From contig NW_017265158.1 of the NCBI RefSeq assembly GCF_001638985.1, positions 496,001 through 560,000 on the forward strand: DNA of 64,000 bases, written 5' to 3'. Numbering within the stretch: the stretch's first letter is position 1; each line of letters starts with the position of its first letter. The stretch is from Phycomyces blakesleeanus NRRL 1555(-) (taxonomy: Eukaryota; Mucoromycota; Mucoromycetes; Mucorales; Phycomycetaceae). Below the pieces are notes generated by a model. That model was not told the origin of the DNA. It made no database searches and saw only the letters and a list, made by a program, of their open reading frames with translations. The translations under genes were made by a program, and so were the position numbers. This document shows, piece after piece, positions 11,471 through 24,483 of the stretch.

Positions 11471-13867
11471 GTTTATGGAACTAGGCGTCTTTGAAGAAGC
11501 AAGGAACAGGATTTCCCTTTTTTGGTTGTTCTATGAGGTCACATGTAGTATGCCTTGGAATTTAAGGATTCTGGAAGACTTGAAGACACTCTAGTCTGTA
11601 TATACAGTCACATACTAGACACGTTTCTATCCCAAAGGTTTTGGAAGTGATGAATAACAGTCTCAGTATTTGTACAAGAGACCAATTTTCCTTGGCGAAT
11701 CAAAGTAGTATATCTACAGATTTATAGTTACTCTTGGCTATTTTCATTTATCTTTTGACATTTTGTGGTACGATTAAAGTTTCTTTCTTTCTTTTTTATA
11801 TTATCAATTTTTGTATTGAGGGTTCATACTTGTTCTTTTTTTGTACAGCCTACAGTATAGTATCTAATTAAATTGTATAAAAGGCACACAAAATACAATA
11901 AGATCTGGATATATCTTTACTCTTCATTTGAGCAAATATAGTATATCTTCCTATATATCCTTCATCGCTCCTGAGCTATAACAAGTTTTGTAAAGAAAAA
12001 ACTATAGATTTTAGATATATTACTTGGAATATTTGCTTTACTTTATCTTCTTGATCCAGTTATAGCTGCTGAATAGACCCGAATGTTACCACAATATTTC
12101 CTATTTTATCCTCTTCATATTTGTCTTTTGAGCTCGTTGGAAACTTTTTTTTTGATATTTATTTCTAACAAAGTTGAACCCATAAATCAATTCAGCATTT
12201 TTCATGTTAATTGAATAAAATTTCATTTGGACGAAATAATTAAAAATCCAAAAATGAAATACGCTTCTTTTGATCGATTGATTTTCTTGTTTACATGTCA
12301 TAATCTAAAGGTTTGGATTGTATCAAGCAGAACTTTTCTAATTGTCTCAGTCTAGGTGTAAATCCTGTAAATTATGCTGTAAGAATTTTTGGGTAGACAA
12401 GTGAACAGATCACTAGATCTTAGCATGTGAAACTGTAGTAAACTTTTGTCTTTTGTCTTTTGGTTTCTTTGCTTGTTCAATTTAAGACCTAATATTATAT
12501 GTAAAGTTACATAAGAACCAACAGCCACCAGAATCTCTTGTGTGTTTTGTAATTATATTTTGGTTTTTCTTTATTGCTATATCCAATAAATCTAATCAGA
12601 ATTTTTACGCTTGTAGCTCAAGATTATTAAGAAAATGCTTGGAAATTATATATTTTAAAAACATCAACATGGAATTTCTCTACTTTTATTGTGTGTAAAT
12701 AATTAGTAGCACAGTGTATTTATTTCAGCAGTATAAGTTTTCTCGAAGTATTAATATTCATCAAAAATATAAGAGTTGGTAAAGTAGTATATTCGCCAAT
12801 TCTAAATTTTGTAGAACGAACTTTTTGTTTTCTACAGTGCTATATGCTCATCTAGGTATTAACCTATAATTGTACTCAATGATATTTTGCTTGTTTATTT
12901 TTTCTTTGCTTTAATAAAAAGCTTGGCACGCCAACATATATACAAACAAGACAAAACAAAAGACATGTATATTATACTTGCTGATTAAGATTGATATTTG
13001 GCTATATTGTATAAAGTTTATATTTAAAGATAATATATAATATGGAGGTTATATGATTCGTTGTTCAATTGCTCAATCGATCTATAGAAATAGAGAGCGA
13101 GAAAGATATGACGACGGCCATCACTTCTTTTGGAAGGAATAAACAATACTATACTGAAAAAAAAACAGACAAGCATTTTTGCAGGCACTGAATACATTAT
13201 ATATATATAAACTATTCAAAGGCGTTAGTTTCAACGTAACTACACACTTACTATTACATGCCTTTAAATTCATGTTTTTGTTTGAAAAATTACTTTTAGT
13301 GTAACAAGGTAATATCATTTTTTAATAAAAGGCAAAATATTGTCTGTAATTTACCAAAGACACATCTAATATTATAATGAATTCCATAATTCCACAATCC
13401 CTGTTTGAATGTTTTATTTATATTTATAATTTTACCTATATAATTTACATCAATTTTTAGTGATATCTTAGCACTTGGGGAACTGGGGAAATGATATACT
13501 TTATAAGGTAAAAAAGAAAGAAGCAAGAAAGAATAAAGGTATTATGACTATTGAAAATCACACCACTTTAATTGGGAATTGACACCGAAAACCCAAAGGG
13601 AAAATATTGCATGTAAATGTAAGAAATACCAAAATACCAAAATATCAATAGTTGGTATTATATTAACTCCTATAACCCCCAATATTGGCTTCCAATACCC
13701 AACAAGATAAGCTTATTCTTTTTTTTTAATATGTCAAAACCAACAACCAAAAATAAATTTAAAAAAAAGGCATATATAAAAGATAAGTATATATAGTTAT
13801 ATCATTTAACTCACTTTACATTCAAACTATCTCATCACAACCCAGTACAATTCAATCTAATCCAATT
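11471..13867. other. Long AT-rich intergenic region with OLE1 promoter
   Basis: 2.4 kb shared upstream of the divergent Tlg2 and desaturase genes. I found no coding exon, RNA gene or terminal inverted repeat. A TATATAAAAG box at 13773-13782, about 90 bp before the desaturase ATG, is the only core promoter element I would name. Two short tandem copies of a CCAAAATA-type motif occur near 13630-13650. Confidence 0.5.
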
Positions 13868-15425
13868 ATGACAGTCTTGGACGATGGTCTCACTCAGACA
13901 GAACGTCGGCAGCTTCCTGTGCCTGTAACTGATATGCCACCCTTATTCGATGAACCAACTACTTTAAAGAATTGGTACAAACACATCAACTGGGTGCACG
14001 TTATTTTGTTATCCAGCACTCCTGCACTTGGTATCTACGGTATTTTTACGACAAAACTCCAAACAGCAACTTTTGCCTGGTCGTGGATCTACTATTCCTT
14101 GTGCTGTCTTGGTATAACTGCAGGCAAGTTGTAGCTAACCTTTGAAATCAATGGTTCTTTTCTCTATTGTTCCTTTTATTGATTTCTTTCTTTGATTTAC
14201 AAATCCTCTAGGTTACCATCGTCTTTGGTCTCATAAATCATACACCGCAAAACTTCCGATAAAAATATTACTCTGCTTGATGGGTAGTGGTGCTGTCGAA
14301 GGATCTATTCATTGGTGGTCAAGAGGTCATCGTGCTCACCACAGGTATGTATATATTAAGGAGTTGTAAACTAGCATCTGCTCATATCTCTCTTTCCTCT
14401 TTTCCAAAACAGATGGACTGATTCTGATAAGGATCCTTATGCTGCTACAAGAGGATTTTTCTTTTCTCATCTGGGATGGATGTTGGTCAATCGCCCTAAT
14501 AGCCGAATTGGCTTCGCAGATACCGCAGATCTGAAGCAAGACTCCATCGTCCAGTTCCAGCACAAACACTATCCTTACATTGCTCTTCTTATGGGCTTCA
14601 TATTCCCTACTCTGGTTGCTGGCCTCGGATGGGGCGATTTTCGTGGTGGATTCTTCTTTGCTGCCGTCACTCGTCTTGTGCTTGTTCATCACGCTACGTT
14701 TTGTGTAAATAGTTTGGCCCACTACATTGGCGATGTTCCTTATGACGACTTCCATACACCAAAGAATTCGTGGATCACTGCACTTGTGACGATGGGCGAA
14801 GGGTACCACAACTTCCATCACCAGTTTCCTCAAGACTATCGTAATGCCATACTGTTCTACCAATATGATCCTACAAAATGGGCTATTGTGGCTCTCTGGT
14901 TCTTTGGCTTGGTGACCGATCTTAAGTCATTCCCTGCTAATGAAATTGAAAAAGGAAGGCTTCAGATGATCGAAAAGAAGACTGCCGAAGCAAAGGCTAA
15001 ACTATCTTTTGGAACACCTTTAGAAGACTTACATGTGTACACCATGTCAGAATGTAAGTTTGTTCGTTCTTCTCTCACTCTCTGTGTATATAATCATTCT
15101 GAACTGATTTATTATTATTACATTATCATAAATAGACAAAGATTATGTCAACAAGGAAAACAAAGATTGGATACTTCTGGATGGTATTGTGTACGATATT
15201 GAGAACTTTGATCATCCAGGAGGACGCAAATATCTTCAAGCTAGTGTTGGAAAAGACATGACGGTATCCTTCAACGGTGGAATTTACAACCATTCAAATG
15301 GTGCCCGAAATCTCTTGTCACGGATGCGAGTCGGTGTTATCAAAGAACAAATGCACCTCTTGTTGGCCAATACAAGCCCATCTCAGGCGTATGACGCTTC
15401 TCTTGAACCCAATAAGAGAGAGTAA
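13868..15425 (+). CDS. OLE1: Stearoyl-CoA delta-9 desaturase with C-terminal cytochrome b5 domain
   Basis: ER membrane enzyme that introduces the delta-9 double bond into palmitoyl- and stearoyl-CoA. Exons 13868-14123, 14212-14344, 14413-15053 and 15136-15425 give 439 residues. The three histidine boxes are present: HRLWSH near residue 88, HRAHH near 125 and HNFHH at 262-266, with hydrophobic segments between them. A cytochrome b5 domain follows, with the heme ligand motif FDHPGG (His near 369) and a second His in [10 protein letters not shown]. Electrons therefore come from the fused b5, as in fungal Ole1. Intron 1 uses a GC donor (CAG/GCAAGT at 14124); it is the only splice that restores GITAGYHRLW. 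A TATA box lies about 90 bp upstream. Confidence 0.96.
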
Positions 15426-15940
15426 TAGACAAGGACAAACGCATACTTTCACACACACGCATACATATATTCTTTGCAATCATTCATATCTTTTCATATT
15501 TTCTTTATATAATAAATCAAGTATATATATCAAGAATTTTTATTTCTTGAGTAAAAATAAGAAGGACACTTATAACGTATGCAATCATAAAATAGTAATA
15601 CACGTATTTATAAACAAATGGATGGAAACAGACAAAGATCTAATGTATATATATATATAGGAAAGGGATAGTGAGAGAAAGAAGGCTTACGTGACTGTGC
15701 TGGTCTACTGATGTAGTACGTCTCTCCGACCTAAAGCCATTTTATTTCTTGCATAGGGAAAATAACCACTACTTTCCTCTTATTATTTTCTCTTCTTCTT
15801 CCTTGTACTTCCTCATCGTCCTTTAAGTTACTCAATATTTTTTGACGGAAAGAAAGAAAGAAAGTTACCATTTTTTTAAAAAGAAAAATCACTTCTTTTT
15901 TCCCCTCATCTTTTAATAATAAAAGAGTACCTCAAATACC
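15426..15940. promoter_or_regulatory. Intergenic spacer, desaturase 3' end to GID7 start
   Basis: About 0.5 kb of AT-rich sequence with a TATATATATATA stretch near 15644-15658 and a CT-rich strip at 15770-15810 just upstream of the GID7 ATG. No gene recognised. Confidence 0.45.
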
Positions 15941-16165
15941 ATGCAAATCACCAAACATACTGCAAGTAATAGTCAATCTTCTCAACCCGAATCACGTTTA
16001 GGGAATGTGAATAAGGATGAGTTGGTGAGACTTGTTCTACAAACATTGCAAGACCTAGACTATCAGTAAGATTAAACTGATTTTTTTTTGCCAACAATGA
16101 TGCTCAAAGATTTGATATTTATAACGTATATATATATACAATTGCACATTTCTTTTGCACAATGC

Positions 16166-16219
<54 letters not shown>

Positions 16220-18511
16220 CGCGCACATACACACAGTGGACCTGCAATGATGCTTGAGAAGGAGTCTGGTGTTACTTTGGAATCTGACAATGTTACTTCG
16301 TTTCGTCAAGCTATCCTGACGGGAGATTGGACAGCTGCAGAAGCGTTACTGCCAACCATGGCACTATCTAAAACTGAAGACCTTTCACAAGCTATATTTC
16401 TTATCCGAGAGCAAAGATTTCTAGAGCTCTTGGAAGATAGAAAGACACTAAATGCACTCTACAGCCTCCGGACTGAGCTGACACCTCTAGGCTTAAATGT
16501 CGATCGTATTCATGAACTTTCAAGTCTGATTCTTTGTTCAACAGCAGAAGATGTAAAGGCACAGGCACGATGGGATGGGGCAGGAGGAAAATCAAGAGAA
16601 CTATTATTGGTTGAGTTACAACGTAAGTGTGTGCGTGCGTGCGTGTTTTTTTTTTTAAAAAAAAAAAGCCGAAAAGATATCTTTACTATAGGATAAATAT
16701 TAAATGTACATATATCTCTGTACGTGTGTGTATGTGTGTATGTGCATGTGCTTGTATATGTATGCTTTTGTAGGCTACATTCTTCCTTCTTCGATGATCC
16801 CAAAAGAGCGTATGTTGACACTTATTGATCAGGCCTTTCAATGGCAGCGGAGAGGATGTCTTTATCACAATGTTGCGGAATCTGATTATTCCCTCTTCGA
16901 AGATCATGCGTGTGACAAGTAAGTAAAACATAAAGGACTATTGGGAAATAAAATAAAATAGAATAGAATAAATGTATACGTATAAATATACATATGCTTG
17001 CGAGTATTGGTGTATCTATATTCAGATTCATGGGTTTATATAACATAATATAACAAAGCAAAAGTATCTAAGAATGTGGTGAATATACGTACATGTATAT
17101 GTAAATATAAATACAGAGATCGTTTCCCTAAATCCACCATTCGCGTTCTCGAAGGACATGCAGATCAAGTATGGCATATTGCGTTTTCTCATAATGGAAA
17201 ATATTTGGCATCAGTTTCTAAGGACAAAACCTGTACTATTTGGGATATAAGCGTAAGAAATCAAGATACTTATACGCACATAATGTTTAAAAAGAATCCA
17301 AAACCGTGTTTTAATAATGTAGACATTTGAAGTAATTCAAGTACTAAGCGGGCAACCTGACAGCAGCTCTTATTGTGAATGGTCTCCGGATGATAAAAGA
17401 CTTTTGATTTGTGGATGTGATCATGCAATGAGGCTGTGGGATCCAATGGTAAATAATACAAACAAAATTACTCTATTACTACTACTTCCATTATTAATAT
17501 TAATATTATTAATTTATTGGTAAAAAAAAATATGGACCGTGTAGACTGGTGACCTCATCCAGAACTTCCTTGAACACGAAGAACAGGTTACAAGCTGTGC
17601 ATGGTTACCTGATGGAAAACATGTACTTTCTGCTGGTTGTGACAAAAAGATATGTTTGTGGGTAAGCTTACGGTCATTAATATTTAATAAGTATATATAT
17701 CAGAATACGAGGGAGTTAACAGAAATGTATTATAGAACCTTGATGGTACACTTGTGAATACATGGATAGTAGAACGTGTATTGGATATGAAATTATCCGC
17801 AGATGGGCGTCGGCTTGTAATTGCTAGTTATGAAAATAACATTTCGGTTTATAATTTTGACTACCCCAATCTTTCTCCGTTCAGGTAGATCTCTATGATT
17901 ATGGCTATGATTAGTAGTATTTTGTTTGAGTTCTACACTTTTGAGAATATATATATATATATGGATATACATGTGTGTGTTTGTGTGTGCTCATCTATTC
18001 TATCTTATGTATTTAAATTTATCTAGTAAAATAAAGGAAAGCGGTGGAATCACATCCTTGACACTGACCAAGGATTCCCGATTTGCATTAGTTAATATCA
18101 AGGAGCTCCAAGAGATTCACTTGTGGAATCTGGAAGACCAAACCTTGAAACACAAATACGCCGGCCACAAGCAAGGAGAATATGTTATTCGGTCTACATT
18201 TGGTGGCCCTGACGATTCATTTGTACTGAGTGGAAGCGAAGGTAAATCCGGATATTTGAAGTCTAAATGATACATAGTTTCTTCCCTTTTTTTATGTTTT
18301 ATTAACTAACAAAATGAATAAATAAATGGAAACGAAACCTTTAGATAATTGCGTTTATGTCTGGAGCAGAGAGCACCAGGAATTATTAGAGGTCCTTTGT
18401 GGACACACAGATACTGTGAACTGTGTATCTTGGTATTCACACACACATACAATGTTCGCGACCGGAAGCGACGATGGAACTATTCGAATGCAAGTATACA
18501 TATCTTTTTTT

Positions 18512-18546
<35 letters not shown>

Positions 18547-18731
18547 AGTAACTACATTATTTATCTCTCTCGCTGCTATTAATCCAAATCAAATATACTA
18601 ATATTCTTCCTTTGTATATACAACCTAATATGTCTATGTCTATAATTATGGTTCTGGTTGTGGTTATCAGTTGGGGAATCAAACCTCAATTATCCAATTG
18701 CCCAGATGACAAGGGCAAGGTTCGAGCATAA
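15941..18731 (+). CDS. GID7: GID7 / WDR26-type subunit of the GID (CTLH) ubiquitin ligase
   Basis: WD40 subunit of the GID/CTLH E3 complex, which in yeast degrades gluconeogenic enzymes. Ten exons: 15941-16065, 16237-16622, 16774-16918, 17117-17252, 17323-17448, 17545-17661, 17736-17884, 18027-18241, 18345-18489, 18671-18731 (534 residues). A LisH motif near residue 30 (ELVRLVLQTLQDLDY) leads into MMLEKESGV. The CTLH region follows (FRQAILTGDWTAAEALLPTM, then AIFLIREQRFLELLE). WD repeats include LEGHADQVWHIAFSHNGKYL, HEEQVTSCAWLPDGKHVLSA and CGHTDTVNCVSWY. The last intron has a GC donor (AT/GCAAGT at 18490), needed to finish the last blade as DGTIRIWGIKP. Intron 1 contains the CA/TA microsatellite. 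Confidence 0.92.
16168..16219. repeat. (CA)n-(TA)n microsatellite inside GID7 intron 1
   Basis: An uninterrupted CA tract of about 17 units is followed directly by TATATA repeats. It lies just before the 3' splice site of intron 1 and produces spurious long frames on both strands (His-Thr or Val-Cys runs). Confidence 0.95.
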
Positions 18732-19609
18732 TACAAAATGAAATGAACAATGTATACATATATACAAATCAATGAAGACCCACATATACAGACAAGACAT
18801 TTTAGTCAAAGAGAAAGATATTAAGGATATTAAGTAATTACAAATCATAATAAAAGAGTTATTATTTCCTTCTTTTTGCTTTGTGTGCTGTCCCTACGTC
18901 TGTCACTTTTGCTACTATTACTGTAGCTACTATTAACATCGTGCGCATATAGACAGGCGCATAATATGATCTTACTTCTTTTCATTATTTTTCTAAATAA
19001 CTAAAAAAAAAAGTATACTAAAATTGACAATCACAATGCTATCTTATTAATACCTAATCTTAGTCATTTACAGAATTCAACATCATGACATTATAATAAT
19101 GATGGTCATCCCATAATTAAATCTTGCATTCAAAAAAAAATTTAACTTGTAAAAACAAGCAAAGATTCCTCATTAGACATTAAATAAACTCTCACATTAT
19201 CTTTTAAATATGTTTATATGTATATATCAAAAAAAAATTATTGTCTAATCACGCCACCGTATTTCTTGTTGCTTTTTATAATGAATATATATATATATAT
19301 AAATCAAACAGATATTGTGAATGTATAACATATATATATATATATGGTATAACTTGTATAAAAGGCGGAAGATCAAAAAGTTTCATGTAAAGCGTTTTGG
19401 AACTCTTTCCCCCTTACTCCAAAAAAAGGCAAAATAAAATAAAATAAAATAAAATAAAATAAAAAAATAAAGTAAAAGTAAAATAAAATAAAATATATAA
19501 TATAATATAATATAATAATTCTATTTTATATTTATATATCAAAAGTAGCAAGCCTCTTTATTATTTCATTCATTTTCATCTCTCAGGAAACTCGAACGCC
19601 TAATTGATC
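18732..19609. other. AT-rich intergenic spacer before VPS41
   Basis: 0.9 kb of very AT-rich DNA with TA repeats near 19284-19300 and 19331-19344 and an AAAAT repeat at 19431-19494. No coding or RNA gene recognised. Confidence 0.5.
19431..19494. repeat. AAAAT pentanucleotide repeat
   Basis: Tandem AAAAT units with a few slips, followed by ATATAAT units, about 115-180 bp upstream of the VPS41 start codon. Probably part of the nucleosome-poor promoter. Confidence 0.85.
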
Positions 19610-22600
19610 ATGGCCGAGACAAACCAACCGAGCCAACAAACTAAAACCGAACCTTCATTGGTTGACCACGAAGACGAACACGAAGGAACAAACCATGACA
19701 GTAATAGTACTAGTGACCATCTAGAAAGTCATGATGAAACAGATAATTACCCAGGCAACAATGACGAGGAACAAGAAGGAGAAGACACTGAAACAGAAAC
19801 AGAAGCAGATACTGAAATAAATACAGAGACCGAAGAATACGGCGAAGACGAAGACGAAGACGACGAAGACGAGGACGATGAAGACGAAGACGAAGACGAC
19901 GAAGATGAAATAGGAGAAGAACCGAAGCTACGCTACCGTCGCGTTGGTGCTGGTGTACGAGACCTCCTTGGAAAGGATGCCGCTTCTACATTACGAGTGT
20001 CAGACAAATTTGTGGTGAGATGGACTTTAAGGAAAACCCTTTCTTTTTTTAAAAAAAAAACAACGAAAGAAAGAAAGAAATATATTTATTATACGTGCTC
20101 AGCAAGAATGAATTAAAGATGTCGAGCAACTAAACAAAACAAATAATAATTTATTATTATTGTTGCTGTTACTATTAACTCAAGGCTCTTGGTACTCACT
20201 GGGGCTGTGTCCACATCCTTGACTTTGAGGGTAACGTAATCAAGAGCTTCCGAAATCACTCTGCTACTGTCAATGATATCTCGATTGACAGTTCGGACGA
20301 ATATGTTGCAAGTGCCTCTGATGATGGTAAATTGAAAGAAGAACACGTACATACATACATACATACATACATATATGTATTTTGCTATCTATCTATCTTT
20401 CGCTATATCAATATCAATATCAATATATGTGTATGTGTATATTTGGGTACTTGAATATTTCTTTTAGGAAAGGTGTACATATATGCCCTCTATACTCCCG
20501 AAATACAACACTTCAACTATAGACGTCCTGTAAAAGCAGTAGCATTGGATCCTGGCTATGCTCACAAATCAACTCGTCAATTTGTGTCAGGTGGTATGGC
20601 TGAACAACTAATCATGAATGAAAAGGGGTGGTTGGGTCACAAAGACAGTGTATTGCACGCCAATGAAGGTCCTGTCTACTCTATTCAATGGAGAGGGAGC
20701 TTTATTGCTTGGGCTAATGATACCGGTGTCAAGATGTACGACACAAACACACATCTTCGAATCACCTATATTGACAGACCAGCAGGGAGTCCGAGAGCCG
20801 ATCTTTACAAGTGTCGAATGTGTTGGAAAGATGACTCTACTCTATTGATTGCATGGGCTGACACTGTCAAGATTGCTGCTATAAGGGTAATATATATATA
20901 TATATATATATTTCTTTTCTGTATCTATAAAGTATTTGTACCAATTATTATAATTACTTGCTCTATGTAAAATGATAATCATAATAATAGTAATAATAAG
21001 CATGTGTGCTTTTTCTCTTTTCTTTTTTTCTTTCTGGTTTCTGTAGGAAAAACCAAAGCAATCTCAAGTACAAGGCCAACCAACACACTATGTCGAAATT
21101 ATATCCATGTTTCAAACAGACTACATTATCTGTGGTATCGCACCTTTTGACGACACTCTCTTGTTGCTAGCCTACATTATCGACGATGACATTGCTTCTA
21201 TTAACGCAGATACCCAAGATCCAGAGTCTCAAAGAAAAAGGCTAGCTGCCCGCCCAGAATTGCACATAATCAACGAAGACAACGAAGAAATATCGGCAGA
21301 TGTCCTGGCTTTGCAAGGATACGAGCATTACCAGGCAAATGACTATGTTCTCGAATTCTTGAGAGGAGAGGATATGTTTTATGTGACTGGACCCAAGGAT
21401 CTAATTGCTGCCCGGCCTAGAGATCAAGATGATCATATTGAGTGGCTCTTGGACCATGAGCGCTACGGAGAGGCACTTGAGGCAGCGAGAGAAGCTATGG
21501 CCTTGGGTGGAAGCAAGCGCTTCAATGTGGATGATATTGGACATACTTACTTGAATCAGCTTGTGATTGAGAATCGATTTGACCAGGCTGCAAAAGAATG
21601 CAAGGGTATTCTTCGAAGCGATCGTGGCTTATGGGAAGACTGGGTGTTTAGGTTTATTGAGCTGGGAGAATTAAAGGTAAGAATATATATACATATAAAA
21701 AAATATCGAGATTGTTATCTTTGTCTTTCATTACTTTTATTTCTACTGCTACTGCTACTGCTACTGCTACTGTTATTACGATTACTATTACTATTATTAT
21801 TTTATTATTTATTTATTATTATTACCATTATCACTATTATAAAAAAAAACTTGGATTATGTATCTATTTGCATGTGGATATATGTGTGTGTGTCTGTATA
21901 TGTATATGAATATGTATATGTATATATAAATTCCTACTATTGTTATTGTTAATATTGTAGGCAATTGCACCTTTTATACCCATGAAAGATCCTCAGCTTA
22001 GTAGTACACTCTATGAAATCGTACTTGCTTATTTCTTAAAGAGTGATCCAGAGGCAAGTATAAAACAATATTATAGAATATTACATATGATAATTAATCT
22101 CAAAGAAACCAAATGATAATGATAATGATAATGATAAGTATAGGCTCTTTTAAAAACTCTTCACAAATGGCCTCGATCTCTTTACAATATCTCCAATGTT
22201 ATTGTTGCTGTAGAAGACTATATGCCAAAAGACAAGAATAATGAGATTCTTTTGGAGTGTCTTGCCGATTTGTAAGTTAATATCAACCATAGAAAAATTC
22301 TAATAGTATTAACATTAGTATGCTATGTTCTATATATATATATATATATAATTCTGTAGATATACTTATAACAATCAGCCAGACAAAGCCATTGAATACA
22401 ACCTTCGACTGCGACGACCAAATGCATTCGAATTAATACAGGAGTATAATATGTTTGATGCTGTCAAAGACAAGGCTGTACTGTTGATGGAATTCGACCA
22501 ACATTTGATAAAGAAGGAAGAAGCTCAGACAAAACTCGATCCAAATACCACAATGGGACTACCAAAGAAAACTAGCCAGATGCCTGCTGTACAATTATTG

Positions 22601-24160
22601 GTGAAAAACACAGAAGCAATTCAGGTAAACTAACCTTTATATATAAGCATAGATTCTTTCCATTGTACTTAATATTCTGTATGTGTGTGTGTGTAGCCAA
22701 GAAATGTTGTGAAGCAACTGTGGAATTCTAGAAAGTTTCTTCATGTTTATTTGGATGCTCTCTTTGATCGAGACCGTCACCTAGGTTATGAATTCCATGA
22801 CTTGCAGGCAAGAAAAGTGTCTTTGTATATTTCGGAATTTAATACTGGTAATGTAAAGAAGGATAACACTTGGATGTCTATTTTTCTCTGTGTGTTCTTA
22901 GGTTGAGTTGTATGCAGAGTATGACTACCCTAAATTACTAGACTTTCTTCGAGCAAGTCATTACATCTCTCTTGAAAAGGTAAAAGCAAATACCTATATA
23001 TGATATATAAAAGGAACGATCCAAACAGCTCACTTTTTAACCCTCTTCCCAAATTTTCGACTTTTGTAGGCTTACAAAGTTTGTGAAGAAAAAGACTTGG
23101 TTCCTGAAATGGTCTTTATACTCGGACGTATGGGTAACAACAAAAAGGCTTTGATGTTGATTATTGAACGATTGAGTGATGTTCAAAGGGTTAGTATTAT
23201 CAACAAGCACATAAAGAGAAGCTTAATATAACTATCATCTATCTATCTCGTTCTTTTAGGCCATTGATTTTGCAAAAGAACAAAAGGATGATGATCTTTG
23301 GGAAGATCTCTTGACATATTCTATGGACAAACCATGTAAGCTGTGCAAATACTTTTACCTTGTTTATTGTATATGCCAGATTGTCAAATTTGCTTCTAAT
23401 TTTGCGTTCTCTTTTAGTATTTATTCGAGGATTGTTGGAGAATGTTGGTACAGACATTGAACCACTGCGTCTCATCAAACGGATCCCAGATGAGCTCGAG
23501 ATTCCAGGATTAAAGGAATCACTGCTAAAGATTCTTCAAGATTACAACCTACAGGTATGTATATATATATATAATCATCTAACTCTATATGTGTTAATTT
23601 GTCTTTTCTATATTAGATGTCTTTGCACCAAGGATGTGAAAAGATTTTGGTCAGTGATAGCGTGTTTTTGGCTGACAGAATGTACAAGACTCAAAAACGC
23701 GGAATAAAATGTGATCGTAAAGTATCGATTTTCTTTCTGGAGCTTAAGTCAAGTGCTCTACTGCTATTTACTAAAAGAGAAACATCATTTTCTTTTTGTA
23801 GCCGAAGATATGCTTTGTAACCTGTGCGAAGAGACTGTGTTTGATGACGGTAGTATGGATGAGTTCCCCAATACAATTGTATTTTTCTGCCGGCATGCAT
23901 ACCATGAAAAGTGCTTGTTGGATAAAAATGATCCTGAAATCAAGGCTTCGATTCAGTCTGGGTCGTTGACTAGTAAGATCAACCATGCTGCTCTACTCAA
24001 GACTACTCGAAATATTGGGTGCCCGATTTGCCGAGAACAAGCAGCAGGTGGAAATGCTTTTGTGAACCGAATGAAGTCTCATCGCCAAGGGGCTGCTCAA
24101 CGAAAAGGATCTACTTCATCACGTCCTGAAAGTGTAAGAAGTCTGGGCGTAGTTCACTAG
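19610..24160 (+). CDS. VPS41: Vacuolar sorting protein 41 (HOPS subunit)
   Basis: Rab7/Ypt7-binding subunit of the HOPS tether for vacuole fusion and the ALP pathway. Fourteen exons: 19610-20014, 20185-20326, 20468-20886, 21047-21676, 21961-22053, 22144-22271, 22360-22624, 22697-22807, 22902-22979, 23070-23189, 23260-23335, 23418-23554, 23617-23716, 23802-24160 (1020 residues). Acidic residues fill about 60-105. A WD40-like N-terminal propeller includes ALGTHWGCVHILDFEGNVIK. A clathrin-repeat region includes VELYAEYDYPKLLDFLRASH and FAKEQKDDDLWEDLL. The C-terminal RING has CNLC, FFCRHAYHEKC and CPIC. Two introns use GC donors (22054 and 22808). For the second, an alternative GT donor nine bases later would add Ala-Arg-Lys. 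Gene identity is certain. Confidence 0.95.
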
Positions 24161-24483
24161 ACATCCCTCTCTCACTTTAAAGTCTTTCTTTTTCTTTATT
24201 TTTTTTCTCTCTTTTTACACTATGAATATATACATTTGTGCGTGTGTGTGTTTTTGTTGGTGGTGGCCAAATGAGGCAATACGATAACATTTTTGAATTG
24301 AATGTTTACTTTGGATTCCAATCTTGGAATAACGTAATGTATATATATATATATATGAGATAGACTATTATTTAATATATATGTGCTTGCATGCATATAC
24401 GCATATATAGACATCTTCTTCTTTGTTAACTACCATAATTTTAGCCGCAACTACAACTACAACCATAATCATAACCGTAATAA
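24161..24483. other. Short spacer between VPS41 and the TVP15-like gene
   Basis: About 320 bp containing a GTGTGTGTGT run near 24240 and TATATATATATA near 24342. No feature beyond the promoter of the following gene is expected. Confidence 0.5.

Noticed and set aside
11471..13867. Search for a gene or tRNA in the 2.4-kb Tlg2-OLE1 gap
   Set aside because: No A/B-box pair with a foldable cloverleaf and no coding-like frame were seen.
16055..16309. Val-Cys and His-Thr rich frames on both strands
   Set aside because: They are translations of the CA/TG microsatellite in GID7 intron 1.
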